Source of the DNA: Coniferiporia sulphurascens
Taxonomy: Eukaryota > Basidiomycota > Agaricomycetes > Hymenochaetales > Hymenochaetaceae
NCBI GenBank assembly: GCA_002794785.1
Contig: NBBA01000009.1
Coordinates: forward strand, 806,001 to 870,000
Length of the DNA: 64,000 bases
Direction: 5' to 3'
The notes below the pieces were generated by a model, which saw only the letters and a list, made by a program, of their open reading frames with translations, was not told the DNA's origin and searched no databases. Positions within the stretch are counted from its first letter, which is position 1. Every line of letters begins with the position of its first letter. Shown here piece by piece: positions 11,117 through 23,299 of the stretch. Position numbers and translations under genes: made by a program.

Positions 11117-12573
11117 CTAAGCATATAGTCGGTGTAGCCTTTGGATGCTCACTCTGAAATCTACGATGGAATCCACTTGAATCCCGGTTTTTGGACTCGG
11201 AGTTGTCGACAAGAATTGTAAACTCAGGACGCCCTCCGCATCAATCCGAAGGGAAGTTTTTGAAGATCCCTGAAGTGCCCGAAGTGTTCGTGTGATATGC
11301 GAGAATCTGTAGCTAGAGGTTTCCGAGGCTCAAAGTCAAATCTCCTCTGATCCCTTAGGTTCGCACCTGAACAAAACGGTCGAATCACATTCAAAAGTTT
11401 CCAATACTTCTCTGTCGTTTGGGTAGTCCATCTGCATCACTGAATATTACCAACCGAATTGAGTATCTGTAGGAGAATCCACGTACTTCTGTGCTCCCAA
11501 ATGGTCCTACGGCTTGGATGCGAAGAAGTGGGCGGGACACGCCCTGCTGTGCACTGTTATGAATTGCTGGATTACCTATAAAAGTGACTTTTTCACATGA
11601 GGGATCGACCTCCGACAATGCGTCACGCAGCCAAGATGACTAGATGGTAGATGGGCGGGCAATTCTAAGCCGAGATCGTCGTATAGACGGATATTAATAT
11701 ACTCGCCTTAAGGATGCATTTGATCATACTGTGGACAGTTAGAAAGAACCTCCAGTAAGGCAGACTGCGCTTACGGACACGCTACTGCTGTCTAATGGCA
11801 AGTCGAGCTGCGGCTCCGCTTCATAAGTGACCAGTTCGCAAGTGGTCGTCGGACCATCGGAGTTCTCAGCACTGGTAAGGTCACGTTAATCAGAAGATGC
11901 AAACGAATGGTACTGGTAACTCACAGTAGCACAGCAAGCGGATGTCCCTCTCCGGCATACGAAAGTCTCATGCTTGTCCCCTTCCCGTCTGCACGATGAA
12001 AGAACGAGTCTATCCTACTATTGCCGTTATTCTGCGATCTCCCACGTTGCCCGTTCCTCTGTGCCTTCCTCTCGTCTTCATTGTCCGACCCCTCCGATCT
12101 TCTCCATACTTGTCTATGGCCTGTCTGGGACCCACCTCCGGACCCTGACGCCGTACCAAATATATTCAAGCACTCTAGGAGGGTATTCAGTTGGAAGCTG
12201 AGAACAGTAGAGTGCTCTTCGCCATCTTCTTGACGAGTCTCATCGGGTGTGTACACAAACTCATCAAACAGTTCTTTCACAACCCATGCAGCACCTACGC
12301 AGAAAAACATGAGACTATGTCCTTCGCGTATGCATCATGACGTCGTTACCTAAAAGAGTGCGTGATTCCTCGACAAAAACTACCATTCCGGTTTTATTTA
12401 GGGTCATTGTAGCCCGCTGGTTTGAATTAGAGAAGCATATTCCCCGCAGGATGCCAGCAAAAGCTCGTATGTCAGGGACTGATGCTCTGAAGACCTATGA
12501 ACATCATTAATAAAGGTTTGTGTTTTTCGGGCTCCTGACTGACTTCGCTGGCGGATACGACATCGTCAGACAT
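11117..12573 (-). CDS. RAD1: DNA-damage checkpoint clamp subunit Rad1 (9-1-1 complex)
   Basis: Sliding-clamp subunit of the Rad9-Rad1-Hus1 complex, loaded at damaged DNA to activate checkpoint kinases; the Ustilago maydis homologue is Rec1. The ATG at 12573 opens MSDDVVSASEVSQEPEKHK. Further exons read ASVPDIRAFAGILRGICFS, MTLNKTGMVVFVEESRTLL, AAWVVKELFDEFVYTPDE, FQLNTLLECLNIFGTA and SMRLSYAGEGHPLAVLL. After introns near 11875-11920 and beyond follow SAWLRDALSEVDPSCEKVTF and PLLRIQAVGPFGSTEV. The last exon reads YRFSHITRTLRALQGSSKTS and IQVDSIVDFRVSI, with TAG at 11117. These blocks follow the Rad1 order along its two PCNA-like halves. The short C-terminus after VDFR (IQRLHRLYA) may be mis-spliced. 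Transcription starts close to the MITE, whose near end is about 134 bp upstream. Confidence 0.88.
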
Positions 12574-12706
12574 GTTGGAATGGAATGCGCATTAAAGCCA
12601 GGCTCGAAACTAGAGGTTTACTAGCTGGTAGCTGATTGAGTGGGGATGATTACATAAAACAGAACGCGAGTGTAAATCATGAGAGGCCCGACGGGGATCT
12701 CCGAAG

Positions 12707-13037
12707 CAGTGTTGGGACATATCGTGGATATACCCACCGATACACCGATATATCGGTGGTACTTATGTAATATCGGTGGTAGACCGATATGTATCGGCGG
12801 GTATGAAGGTTATGTAATGGTTATATAACCATGGGATGGGATTATAAATCCGTGGGAACATCTTAGGTAAATGGTCTTGCTGCTTACATTTCGCTCAGTC
12901 TGGATATACCCGGTCTCCCTTGCTTCTTTCCTCCCAGCTCGGCTAAAACGTATCGGTGATATTATCGGTGATATACCACCGATATTCAATTTCACCGATA
13001 CCGATAGGGAAAATCTCCCACCGATAGCCTAACACTG
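12707..13037. mobile_element. Non-autonomous hAT-type MITE, 331 bp
   Basis: Left end CAGTGTTGGGACATATCG and right end (reverse complement) CAGTGTTAGGCTATCGG form an imperfect terminal inverted repeat. It is flanked by 8-bp near-identical duplications: CTCCGAAG at 12699-12706 and CTCCAAAG at 13038-13045 (7 of 8 match). CAGTG-type ends and 8-bp target duplications are hAT-superfamily traits. The element is filled with short direct and inverted copies of ATATCGGTGG/CCACCGATAT clustered toward both ends, like the subterminal transposase-binding repeats of hAT elements. It has no coding capacity. It lies in the spacer between the RAD1 start and the LOG gene stop. Confidence 0.8.
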
Positions 13038-13149
13038 CTCCAAAGCCACTTCTGTAACATTACTAATGTCATGTTCGACTCCGAGAAGTGTTACACTGCT
13101 TGATACGAGTATTCGAATACGATTAAGTACGACCATCTCATACTATTAC

Positions 13150-14323
13150 TTATACACTATCCGAATAGCCTCCAGGCTTGGTTTCGCCTGCAGACTGAGC
13201 GTCCTTTTTCTTAGTCCAGTCGTATTCATATACTTTGGAGATGTTGCCAGTCCAAGAGTCTAAGGCCCGAAGCGCAGCTTCCCCCCAATCAAATGTTCCG
13301 TGTTCGGACAAGTCAGCCGGACCATCCACAAATATTACTAGCCCCTCGCTGGCCGGCTGGATGAAGCCTCCCTTGACACCGTTACGAATAAGCTCCTTCA
13401 GCGGCGAGTAGAAGGAGAGAACGTTTAGAAGCACAACAGCTTAGTAGCACGAGTTGTCAGAAGAAAAAATATGTCTTCATGCAAGCAAAGACTCACGTTT
13501 CTCGTGAATGCCAATTTGTGACCAGGTAATCACTTCGAAAACCTCCTCGTATGTGCCGTAACCTCCTGGGAGGCCAACAAATCCACCGGAGCGTTCAGCC
13601 ATCTCTATCTTACGCTCATGCATGGTATCGACGACAACCTGCATTCAGGGTCGGTGTAAGATCCACCTTTTAGGAAGAGCGCATCATCCAGACTCGAGAC
13701 GTACAGTTTTAATCTACCAGCGAGAGCATTAAGCTAAATTCTCAATGTGGCAACCAGCAAGTGCCGTACTTACTTTTTCTCTTCCGACCATAGGTACTAT
13801 AGAAGCATCTCCCTCGTTCACTTCGGATGATGTCTTCTCCCTTGGTGTTCCAGGTGTTGTTCGAGTGATCAGCAGCTGAAAAGGTCGTTGCAATATGCAA
13901 GAGGGGCAAATTCTCACCTTTCTCCACCTGCAACATACATAGCGTATGGCATCACTCCCGTTACGTCCCCGCCATGCTCAAGAGTGCTCCCTTTAAGCAA
14001 AAGATGATCGATCACCATGAGAGCACATCGATGTTTATCATGAAATCGGACACCCACCGGACACAATACCCATTAATCCTCGGGAGCTTCCGCCATATAC
14101 TAAAGGTTTCCCTGCGCGCGCAAGGGCAGCTCCTAGGGCTTTCACAAGGAAGTAGTAAGTTCTCCGTCCTAGGTTGCGGCACAGCGCTTCACGCTGGTTA
14201 CATGGACCCGGAAAACACTGGGTACGCACAGAATGCCGCATTGTGATAAACCTTTTCAGTTCCAAGTGAAGATGCACAATAGACCGCTACCGCAGGTAGA
14301 CGAGATGTTTTCGTCGAAGACAT
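13150..14323 (-). CDS. LOG-family nucleoside 5'-monophosphate phosphoribohydrolase
   Basis: Rossmann-fold enzyme of the LOG (lonely guy) family, often mislabelled lysine decarboxylase. Characterised members release the base from nucleotide monophosphates, including cytokinin ribotides. The ATG at 14323 gives [19 protein letters not shown]. After an intron the nucleotide-binding stretch reads [20 protein letters not shown]. Next come [36 protein letters not shown] and the diagnostic [18 protein letters not shown] (the PGGxGTxxE active-site motif with the upstream RK). The C-terminal exon continues with [15 protein letters not shown] and an extended tail ending GGYSDSV. Five or more exons were joined by frame. 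The true substrate in fungi is not shown by the sequence. The MITE lies just downstream and YME1 lies upstream on the same strand. Confidence 0.9.
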
Positions 14324-14674
14324 GTAAGTTGAGGGCAAGGATGAGAGTTCACCAAACCTGAACGACAGTAGTATTGGGACGTTATTCGGAGGGCGTGCGT
14401 TCCTGGCGGAGAATTATAAGTCAAGACACGAGGAAGCAGCAGTAATAGAGCCGATTACGAGTCATAAGGGCTGTTTTGCTGATGTTAGGTGTCAAAACGC
14501 ATGGTTCCAGATGCTTTACGGTAGTGTATGAACACCGGGACATTACTGCTATTATTAATGACTGGCGCACGTGCAGGCTAACCGCGTTTAGAGAGTAGCG
14601 AATGAAGTTTATTATGATAGCGAAGAAAACCAAAGGCAGAGCGAAAGCGGGAAGATAAATCCACGTCAAAAAAT
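14324..14674. promoter_or_regulatory. Spacer upstream of the LOG gene, downstream of YME1
   Basis: About 350 bp between the YME1 stop codon and the LOG start codon, both on the minus strand. It should contain the YME1 terminator and the LOG promoter. A minus-strand frame overlapping the YME1 end and running to 14421 encodes a hydrophobic stretch. It has no ATG and is treated under findings. Confidence 0.45.
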
Positions 14675-17600
14675 CTATGATACCGCCGTTAGGCCTTGGC
14701 CAGTGGTCGGGCCGGGCACAGGCGATTCTGTTCTAGGCGGCTCTTCAGGCTGCTGAATCACATCCAATAACTTTTCTTCCACTGTCCGGATTTTCTCGCC
14801 TTTAATTACCTTTTTTACCTCCGCGAGATCGAGCGTCTCATATTCAACGAGCGCTTCCGCAAGCTAGTGAAAAATACTTGTCAGCGGCGTTTGCAGGGGC
14901 ACGCTTCAAAACTGACTCTATGCAACTCATCTTCCTTGGACTTTAGGAGTTCCTTCGCTCGGCATTCTCCCTCAACGATGAGCCTGAGCGCCATGAAATG
15001 TGTGTCAGAAACATCGGGAAATTTAAGTGATGATTAAAATGGTGATCTGACCTTTGAATCTCAGACTCGATGATTTCCCTCCTCTGCGGACTGATCGTGC
15101 TGTCGTTCTCTTGGTGGAACACAGGCCCGATCTTGTCAGAATATCCGTAATGCTAAGATGGAGGTTAGTCTAGGCGCAAGCGTAGTAAACGTGATGACAA
15201 GTCACATACCCGAACCATCACCGACGCTGTTCGTGTCGCATTACGAATATCGCTAGACGCGCCGCTTGAAACATTGTCTGAGCCATAGACTGATACAAAA
15301 TCAGGACATTATCAACACAGACGACTAGGGGGACACATACTCAATTCTTCCGCAACTCTGCCACCCATAGAAACATCGATAGAAGCCTGGTACTCCTTCT
15401 TGGTCATTGATACGCGGTCGTCTTCAGGGAGGAATTGCGTCTGCCCATGGGTTGGAAACATCCTAGTGACTTCACGAAGATATGACTCACCAGGCCTAGG
15501 GCGTGCCCCCTTGTTACACACGTAACTTTGTGCAACGGCATTGCTCCGTCAGTATACAAAGCCACGAGGGCATGGCCACCCTGCAGAAACAGTCAGTCAG
15601 ACACAAGATTAAAAGAATATTCACTCACCTCATGATAGGCAGTACACTTCTTGTCTTCCGGAGTGATGTAATGCGTTCTTCTTTCGGCACCCATCAATAT
15701 ACGATCCTAGAGGAAGTTCCAATACATATTTTTACATTCTGTCATGTAGACATTACTCACTTTAGCCCATTCAAAATGTTTCAACGATACCTCTTTTGCA
15801 CCTTCCTTTGACGCCTGGACAGCGGCCTGACTGAGAGGATAATGAACACTCGTGAACCCGAATGCAGCAATTTCGTCTGGCCACTCACTTAACCATATTC
15901 TGTAAGTCCGCTCCAGAAAACCCAGGAGTACCTCGCGCTATAATCTTTGAATCAACACCTAGAACTGCCCATTAAAGATCATTAACGCTTAAAGCCTTTT
16001 GTTAATTCGTACCGGGTGCAGTGATAACGTTCCGCATATGGTGCTGCAGGATCTGGACACGACCTGACAACCCAGGACAAGAAATGTTGAGATACCGGTA
16101 GTCATGCGCACCGCAAGCACATACCTCGAACATCAGGCAAGGGTACAGCTAAAAAGAAGGACAAAAAAGAACATGTGAACAACTGATGAAAAGAACAAAT
16201 TTAATATCATACCAATGATCCTATCAAACCGTCCAGGACGAACGAGCGCTCTATTCGGGACATCAACGATGCGAAGATAAGAGCCTTCACTGAAACGTAC
16301 TGGTCCAGAGATTCCGGGAAATTCGTCGCCGCAATGACGATAACTCCTTCGGACTGCTGAAAGCCATCCATCTCAACCAAAAGTTGGTTCAAAGTCTAAA
16401 AAGTCCATAAGGATCACTATATAGCGGATAAAATGGTACATTGCACACCTGCTTTAAATGCTGTTGTTCCCTGTTGCTTCTCTTCCCACCAATGGCGTCC
16501 AGCTCATCGATAAAGATTATGGCAGGCTGTTTCTTCCGCGCAGTCGCAAAGAGCTCACGAACCCGTTTTGCACCTGGTGTAAAAAAGCGTTAGTCAAAAC
16601 TTATAAGGACCCCCTTTTCCTTGACACTAACCAACGCCGACAAATATTTCTTCGAATTCAGAGCCTGAAGCAAAGAGGAATGGCTGTACAGCCACAGATG
16701 ATTGAAATTTGTTAATCCTTAAAAGAAAGTACGCAGTAGACAGGAAAGGGTCATACCACACCAGCTTCGCCAGCAACAGCTCGAGCAAGCATAGTTTTTC
16801 CCGTTCCCGGACTTCCAGTCAAAAGTATACCTTTCGGTAGTTTACCACCAAGAGTTGTGAAATTTGTTGGGTCCTTCAAGAACTCTACCACTTCCTGGAG
16901 TTCATCCTTGGCCTCATCTACGCCATGTACGTCGCTGAATTTGACCGTCTTCCCTTGCACTGGCTCGAACTCCGAAGCTCGGGGGCCACTTTTCAGCAAG
17001 TTGGTATTTTCAAGGAATAACGAAAGGATCACGAGGAAGACTATTAAGAGCAAATGAATGGTGAATGGTGCTGGGAAATAAATTGTACGTACAAAAACCA
17101 GTCACCACAAACCACGACACCGATTTGATAATCTTTCTCCACATTTCCCCGCGAGCTGGAAAGTCAAAATAATCAGTATAACCTGGCTACACGAATCGGA
17201 GGCAGTTATATTGGCGAGCGGTAGAGCGCCCCAAGCCGCCTACGTCGACCAATCAAATATCACAACATGCTCATGAATGTACGCACGTTCAGCAATGGTA
17301 ACGTGGATTGGGTTCTCGGGACCGCCGCCGCCGCTCGCCGACAGCGTGGTGGCTTGTTTCCGTAACGAAGCTTCCGGCATTGACTTGTCATGAAGAGGCG
17401 AGGAGAGAGGCGCAAAAGACAATTCCGCCGCAAGAACCTTCTGTGCAATTTCCTGGCTGCGTGACAAAGTTGGCGCAACAGTCGATGCATTGCCTTCGAG
17501 TTCGGCGTCGTTGGCAGGCTGTAGCTCTGCCTGCTTAATTGTAGAATCGGACGTGGTAACTGGCGTGTAAGCACGGAGGAGTTGCTCTCTTCGATGCACA

Positions 17601-18127
17601 GCCGGATTAACACTGGAGCTATGGCCCGAGCTCACCAGTGCAGTCAGATAGTGTTGGAACGCTTCATCTGATTGAAGGAGAGGCGAGGCAGGATTCTGTC
17701 GAAGTGTAAGTAGCCGCAAAGCGTGTTAGAAAAACAAGAGGACACTCACGAACTCGCACGCGCGCTCCCATCGGCTCATAACAACATTCCACCCTGCCGA
17801 CCTCTTTGAGTCGATTAATAACCGAAAAAGTTGAACCTGTGCAGCCACATTAGTAGGGTCGGCGTCCGCCTCAGCCTCGGCCTTGGATATTAACTGGATC
17901 GAGTCCACCGATAGAAATTGGGATGCAGATGAAGCATAGCGAATACGGGGAATAGTAGACGAGTAGAGTAGCTGAAGAACTTTGGAATTAGGATTACAGA
18001 GCGACGGACGGCGGGATGCAACGGCGAGGTGAACGAGAGAGCGTGTAGCTGTGGGCCAACGGTTGCCGAGGAGGAAAGGGATGTGGGATGCACACGGGCG
18101 CGCCAGCCGCAAGCCGAGGCCCAGCAT
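14675..18127 (-). CDS. YME1: Mitochondrial i-AAA metalloprotease Yme1
   Basis: Membrane-anchored AAA+ protease of the inner mitochondrial membrane facing the intermembrane space; it degrades unassembled or damaged membrane proteins. The ATG at 18127 starts an Arg-rich presequence ([15 protein letters not shown]). Next come a repeat-like N-domain ([20 protein letters not shown]) and a membrane segment ([14 protein letters not shown]). The AAA module follows, with [18 protein letters not shown] and Walker [20 protein letters not shown] near 16780-16840. Walker B and the second region of homology lie around 16220-16540 ([13 protein letters not shown] on the antisense of 16500-16530, [12 protein letters not shown]). 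The zinc site HEGGH is split by an intron near 15590-15640. After it come [10 protein letters not shown] and a Met/Gly-rich [10 protein letters not shown]. The TAG is at 14675-14677. At least ten introns. Divergent from DPP3. Confidence 0.93.
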
Positions 18128-18401
18128 GAGTCGACAGGAGAACAAAGTCGAGTCTCTCTGTCAGAGCAGCAGACGAGTGGAGAGCTATTGCAAGAGCCTT
18201 CCCGACCTCGCTGCCGAAGGCTTACGCCACCAAGCAGAGTGGCCGTGGGAAAGCTCGCTTCCTAACCTGTCCTCCGCACGGTCGTCCCGGTTGTGCGTCT
18301 CCGAGTCCGAAGCTCGAATGCAGCGACTCGGGCTCTGCGCGGCGGCAAGACGCGTCTATTTCGGTTTCGGTCACCCACGCGCTGCATCCCCACCTCGTCT
18401 A
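18128..18401. promoter_or_regulatory. Short divergent promoter between YME1 and DPP3
   Basis: Only 274 bp separate the two start codons. The region is relatively GC-rich and must supply 5' leaders and promoters for both genes. No TATA element stands out. Confidence 0.55.
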
Positions 18402-21400
18402 ATGTCTTCCCTCACCCTCGACGCCGAGCGTTTCTACGCCGATCGGCGCACCCCCTTCTGCAGTCTCGACGTTGCCCCGTCGTTTGCGCAGCTCAGGTCT
18501 GTAATCGATTGTCAGCTGTGCGCGATTTCGTACGCTCATCTTATACGAAAGCACGAAGGAAAAGAAATACGCCCATTATGTCTCTAATGCGAGTTGGGCC
18601 GGAGCGCGCGTCATCCAGGGCCAGTGGACTCCGCAGGCGACTTCGCTTTATGACCTCCTTATCCTCACCTTCAGCGACAACGGGAAACTCGCCAACCTCG
18701 CAGACCTGAAGACAAAGTCGGGTGTGGACGAGGAGAGCTGGCTCTCACTGCTGCAATACTCGTCGCAGGTTCGGTTCCTCGCTCAAATTCAATCGAATCT
18801 AAACGCATGGTAATTAATAGGTCTTAAGCAACTTGGTGAATTTCAGGTCGTTTGGCTTCACAAAAATTATCCCTCGTATTTCCGAAGAGGAATTCGGAAA
18901 CGTGGTGAAGAGCAGTGTGAATGCCAACGAAGCTGTTCCCCTTTGGGAGAGTGTATGGTTTTCACAAGACAGTTAACGCCTGCCAATTTCGGTTAACCTT
19001 TGCTCAGGTCAAGGAGCATATCTATGCATTGAGCCCCGAACAGGCCCTTTCGATCGGAAAACCCAAAGACGGTCACACTTCTAACTATTATCTGGGAAAT
19101 CCCGTTGACGATGCGGAAGTTGCCGCTGTTCAGGCTGCTGCAGAAAAGCAAGGGATCGACGTCTTGAACACTCGGTATATCCGTGCTATCAAATGGTCAC
19201 TGCCTGTCAGAGAGTATTAAATTCGTGTTGCAGGGTTGAGAAAGTGGACGGGACCACTTTTATCCTTCATGTTGCATCAGCGGACACTCAAGATCCGTCA
19301 ATTCATGAAATAAAAATAAATGACGTAGGCTGTTCACTGAAGGTCCAGTATGGCGACTTTGCAGCGCCCTTGGGGAAAGCGGCTAATTTTCTGGAAGAGG
19401 TATGCAACATCTGCAGGAGACTAGCATGCTCTGACTAGTCTCTTAGGCGAAAAAATATGCGGCGAATAAAAATCAGGAGGAGATGCTCGATGGTTATATC
19501 AAATCGTATGTCCATCCGCCGCTACTCTGTTTTTGTTCCGCCTCAGCAATTCAAATCAAGGTTTAAGACGGGATCCATCGAAGCGCACAAAGATGGTTCG
19601 CGTGCTTGGGTAAAGGATGTCGGCCCAGTCGTTGAATCGTACATTGGTTTCATTGAAACGTACGTTGACCCGTATGGCGCCCGCGCTGAATGGGAGGGCT
19701 TTACGGCAATCGTGAATAAGCAGCTAAGCGCGAAGTATGAGGTGCTTGTTGATCGTGCTCCGGAACTCATCAAGAGTCTGCCGTGGGGAGCTGATTTTGA
19801 GGTGGATGTGTTCCGTAAACCCGATTTTACCGCACTTGAGGTAGTCAGCTTTGCAACTGGAGGTATATATTTTAAGAAACCACTGCATATGAGACAATGG
19901 CTGATATGTATTAAGGTATTCCGGCGGGTATCAACGTAAGTCGCGTCCTTTTCATTTCGGATTAACCGCTCACCTTCCCCTACCAGATTCCGGTCCGTAT
20001 CGGTTTATTTTTCGTCTCTGCGGATGTTCTTATATATCAAGGGACACCATAGAATTATTATGACATCCGTGAATCGCTTGGTTTTAAGAACGTCTCCCTG
20101 GCGGTGAGTCTTCTTCCCTCTTTCTAATTGGGTGCTTCTTAAAGATTTCCCAGAACATTCTTGCTGCGAAGTCTCCAAGTGCGCGTCAATTATATTTGAA
20201 GGGACCGCCACTGACGATCCGCCGTAGGCGAAGAGCTCACGTTCATTCACCCGGATGATGTAGAGTTATATAATGCCTGGGACTCTCGTGCTTTTGAGCT
20301 TCAAGTTGCTAACCATGAGTTACTGGGTCATGGATCCGGGAAGTTGTTCCAAGAAGCTGCTGACAGCAAGCTAAACTTTGACCCGGAGAAGGTTCGTCAG
20401 ATATCGAGTATAAAAACATTTGTGTTAAGTTTTTCTTACATCCGTTGCTTTCAGATCATCAATCCCTTAACGGGAAAGCCGATGTAAGCAGCTTACCTCC
20501 AGGGTCCTTCCAGACTGACTAGGGCTTCAGCACATCGTGGTACAAGCCCGGCCAAACTCCGGACTCTGTCCTAGGCGAAGTATCTTCCTCTATGGAGGAA
20601 TGTCGAGCGGAGACTGCAGCTCTTTATTGTGCGTTACTTCTTCAAGTCAATTTGCGTCAGAAATTTAAGAGCTCATTGATATTTAGTGGTAAGCAACGAG
20701 GAGATTTTGAAGATCTTCAATGTGAGTGCACAGCCTCAACAGGCGGTTACATCATATCCCATTTAATGACACTGTCCTTTTCATATCACTCTACTTTAGT
20801 ACACATCGAGAAAAGACGTGGACGAGATTCAATATATCACTTTTCTGCTTATGGCGAGAATGGGTCTACGCGCTTTGGAGTTTTACGATCCGAAGACGAG
20901 GAAGCACGGACAGGCACACATGCAGGCTCGGTTGGTTGCCACCCTTGCGTATCAAATCAGGTTTCCCTGACCGCAATTACTACTGTAGCATGGGCATAAC
21001 ACAGCACCTCGTTAAGTCAGGTATCGCGCGTGTGGAAGAAATTCGTGGAGTAAACAATGTACTCGAGAACGTCTATATCCGTGTCGACAGGGACAAGGTA
21101 CTCTCGGAGGGACGCGCCGTCGCCGGCAAGCTTCTCGTCGACTTGCAGGTCCGTAAAAGCACGGCAGACGGCGCTGGTGCTCGTGCATTTTATAGTGAAC
21201 TGACCACCCCACTCCTTGGCTGGGATGGAGAAATCCGAAATCTCGTGCTAGCCAAAAAGCAGGTTAGTGTTTTCCTCCAGGTTCTTTCAATTTTAAAGGC
21301 GCTAAAAACGGTTTTCAACACGAAGCCTCGGAAGCAGTTCGTGCAGGTATGTCCTTCCACACCGTCATGTATTTGTTTCCCTCAATATTTTATTATAGCC

Positions 21401-21494
21401 GAACACTTTCATCGTAAATGGCGAAGTAAAACTGAAGGAGTATCCTTTGACACCTGAGGGAGCTATCGAAAGCTTTATTGAAAGGGAGCTTTAG
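18402..21494 (+). CDS. DPP3: Dipeptidyl peptidase III (M49 zinc peptidase)
   Basis: Cytosolic zinc exopeptidase that removes dipeptides from the N-terminus of short peptides. The ATG at 18402 gives MSSLTLDAERFYADRRTPFC. Introns follow at about 18496 and onward. Conserved stretches in order are SNASWAGARVIQGQWTPQAT, SWLSLLQYSSQVL, FGFTKIIPRISEEEFGNVV, TSNYYLGNPVDDAEVAAV, GDFAAPLGKAANFLEEAKKY and VESYIGFIETYVDPYGARAE. The family-defining HELLGHGSGKLF is the HExxxH zinc motif, near 20310-20345. The second motif EECRAETAALY (EECRAE) provides the remaining zinc ligand, near 20597-20630. The C-terminal part reads GARAFYSELTTPLLGWDGEI and ends FIEREL before the TAG at 21492. Length is about 700 residues, normal for the family. 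About ten introns were placed by frame. Confidence 0.94.
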
Positions 21495-21693
21495 TATTTA
21501 AATTGTTAGTTACATTAACGACTAAGGGAAATGATATGTGTAAAGTACAGAGCAGGTAAAATTGCATATGTGGATGGATACACTAGGGTACTAGTGCGCA
21601 AGTGTATGGAAACACGTGCACGTGATTATTACCGGTTGTCGTGTAGACAATTGATGAAGCGGAACACATTATATAGATGGTCAAGCCTAGAAA

Positions 21694-23299
21694 TCACAAT
21701 GCCTCCCGAATCATGGCCACGACAACCGTGACACTAAAGTCGAAATAAATCAGCACTAGGTTTTGGTGATTAGCGTCAAAACAACTTACTCGTCAATTTT
21801 CTGAATGGGATATGCAGGTCAGCATCTAGCAAGTGCCTTGTTCAAGAGTGACTTACCCCGCCTCTATGGTATTCTCCTGCTCTAGCAGCAGCAACTGGGA
21901 ATTTCAATCTGTCAGACTGCCTACTTTCATGCCTGAAGACCCTACGTACTTTCGAAAGGGCTGACCCGATGTTCCTTTGCCATGCACAAACGTGCATACT
22001 GTACTAACCGATCCGCCATGTCCTGGACTTGCTCCTCCTCTGAACCCTCAGACCTCCCTAAAAGTCCACAGATTTGTAGGATCTCGTCCGAAGAGACGTT
22101 GTCAGACAAGCCATCAGTCTGAAGAGCGGTACGAAAAGCCTTTAAGCCATAAAGTCACAACGATATTTAATCATTGCTCTCACGTAGGAAACGATAATAT
22201 CACCGTCTCTAAGCCTAGCCTCATACACGTCAGCCCCTCGTGGAGAGTCTGTGTATGCCGTTCCATAGCGTGTTGACCTCATCGGCACCTTCGATATTTG
22301 TCTGCAAGGCCTTAGACGTAGAAAAATAAGTGTCGATTATGACGTACGGACCTTGGACAGTTGAAGAAATGTGTTTGCGGTAGCTGGTAATGCAGTAAAC
22401 TCGAGGAACGAATAATGCAGAAGCCACTGTCCCCAAGACTGGATCAAACATGGAAACCGTTAGAATAACAGTAGGTCCGGTCCCCGAACTGGACGAACTA
22501 CTGACTTTGCTGCCCGGAGCAAACCATTAGCTGTATTAATGGTGATTAAACATGCTGTGCTTGAACCTGGCACCTTTTCTCATGAGTTGATGCCGCTGAG
22601 AGGATCCAGCAAACGTGTCGTGGCAGCTCACCCGCTTCAACCGCTTTTTCCCTCAGTACGGCACCATGGGCAAGTTCAAGACATTCTTTCGGTGTCAGCT
22701 CCCAGCCTTGTACTTGCTCGCGTTCCTCATAGTTATGTAAAGGATCTGTCTCAGGCTCCCCGGCCCACGCTTGTTTAGAGTATCGATGTGCGTGATACAT
22801 CAGCGCTTGTGAGAATAGCGAGGGGTCGACGCCCACGTCGACCCAACCCCCTACGCCGTCCGCAACGCCGAATGATAAGCCCTTTGGGATATATATACAT
22901 TAAAAGACAGTAATGACATTTTCGATATGTTTAGGAACATACAGACTGGTTGCGCATCTGAAGACACTGGTTTAGCGCCATTCAGCTTCTAACGGGACAG
23001 TTCACTCTCACCTCTTGAATGTAGAAAAAGTCTTCTCCAGCATCTCTGCTAAGAAATGCCTTCAGTCTAGAGAGTGTCTCTGCCCTCCACTTTGAGATAT
23101 CGCTGTCCGCCGGAAAGTCAACGATAGGCTTGCGACGCCTCGCGCGCGGGTCACGAGACTCCGGAGGTTTGCCCGCAAAGCTGGCTCCAACGTGCACCTT
23201 GTAGGGTTTCGGAGATGCGGAAGACATTAAACGAGTCGTTGAGAAACTGCGACATTGCAAGGAAGTCCGTGTCAGTACAGGTAGGAGGCGGTTTACCAT
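21694..23299 (-). CDS. PTC7: Mitochondrial PP2C-type protein phosphatase, Ptc7-like
   Basis: Metal-dependent Ser/Thr phosphatase of the PPTC7/Ptc7 group, which in yeast works in mitochondria on coenzyme Q biosynthesis and other matrix proteins. The ATG at 23299 begins a targeting peptide rich in Arg and Ser with no acids (MVNRLLPVLTRTSLQCRSFS). The PP2C motif GLSFGVADGVGGWVDVGVD lies near 22830-22885 and supplies metal-binding Asp and Gly residues. Then follow SLFSQALMYHAHRYSK and ELTPKECLELAHGAVLREK. C-terminal exons give TDGLSDNVSSDEILQICGLL and AARAGEYHRGGKIDD. A last exon of VTVVVAMIREAL follows, joined by an intron ending at about 21727, with TGA at 21694. The middle catalytic stretch around 22230-22550 is split by introns that I could not fully resolve. 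Confidence 0.85.
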
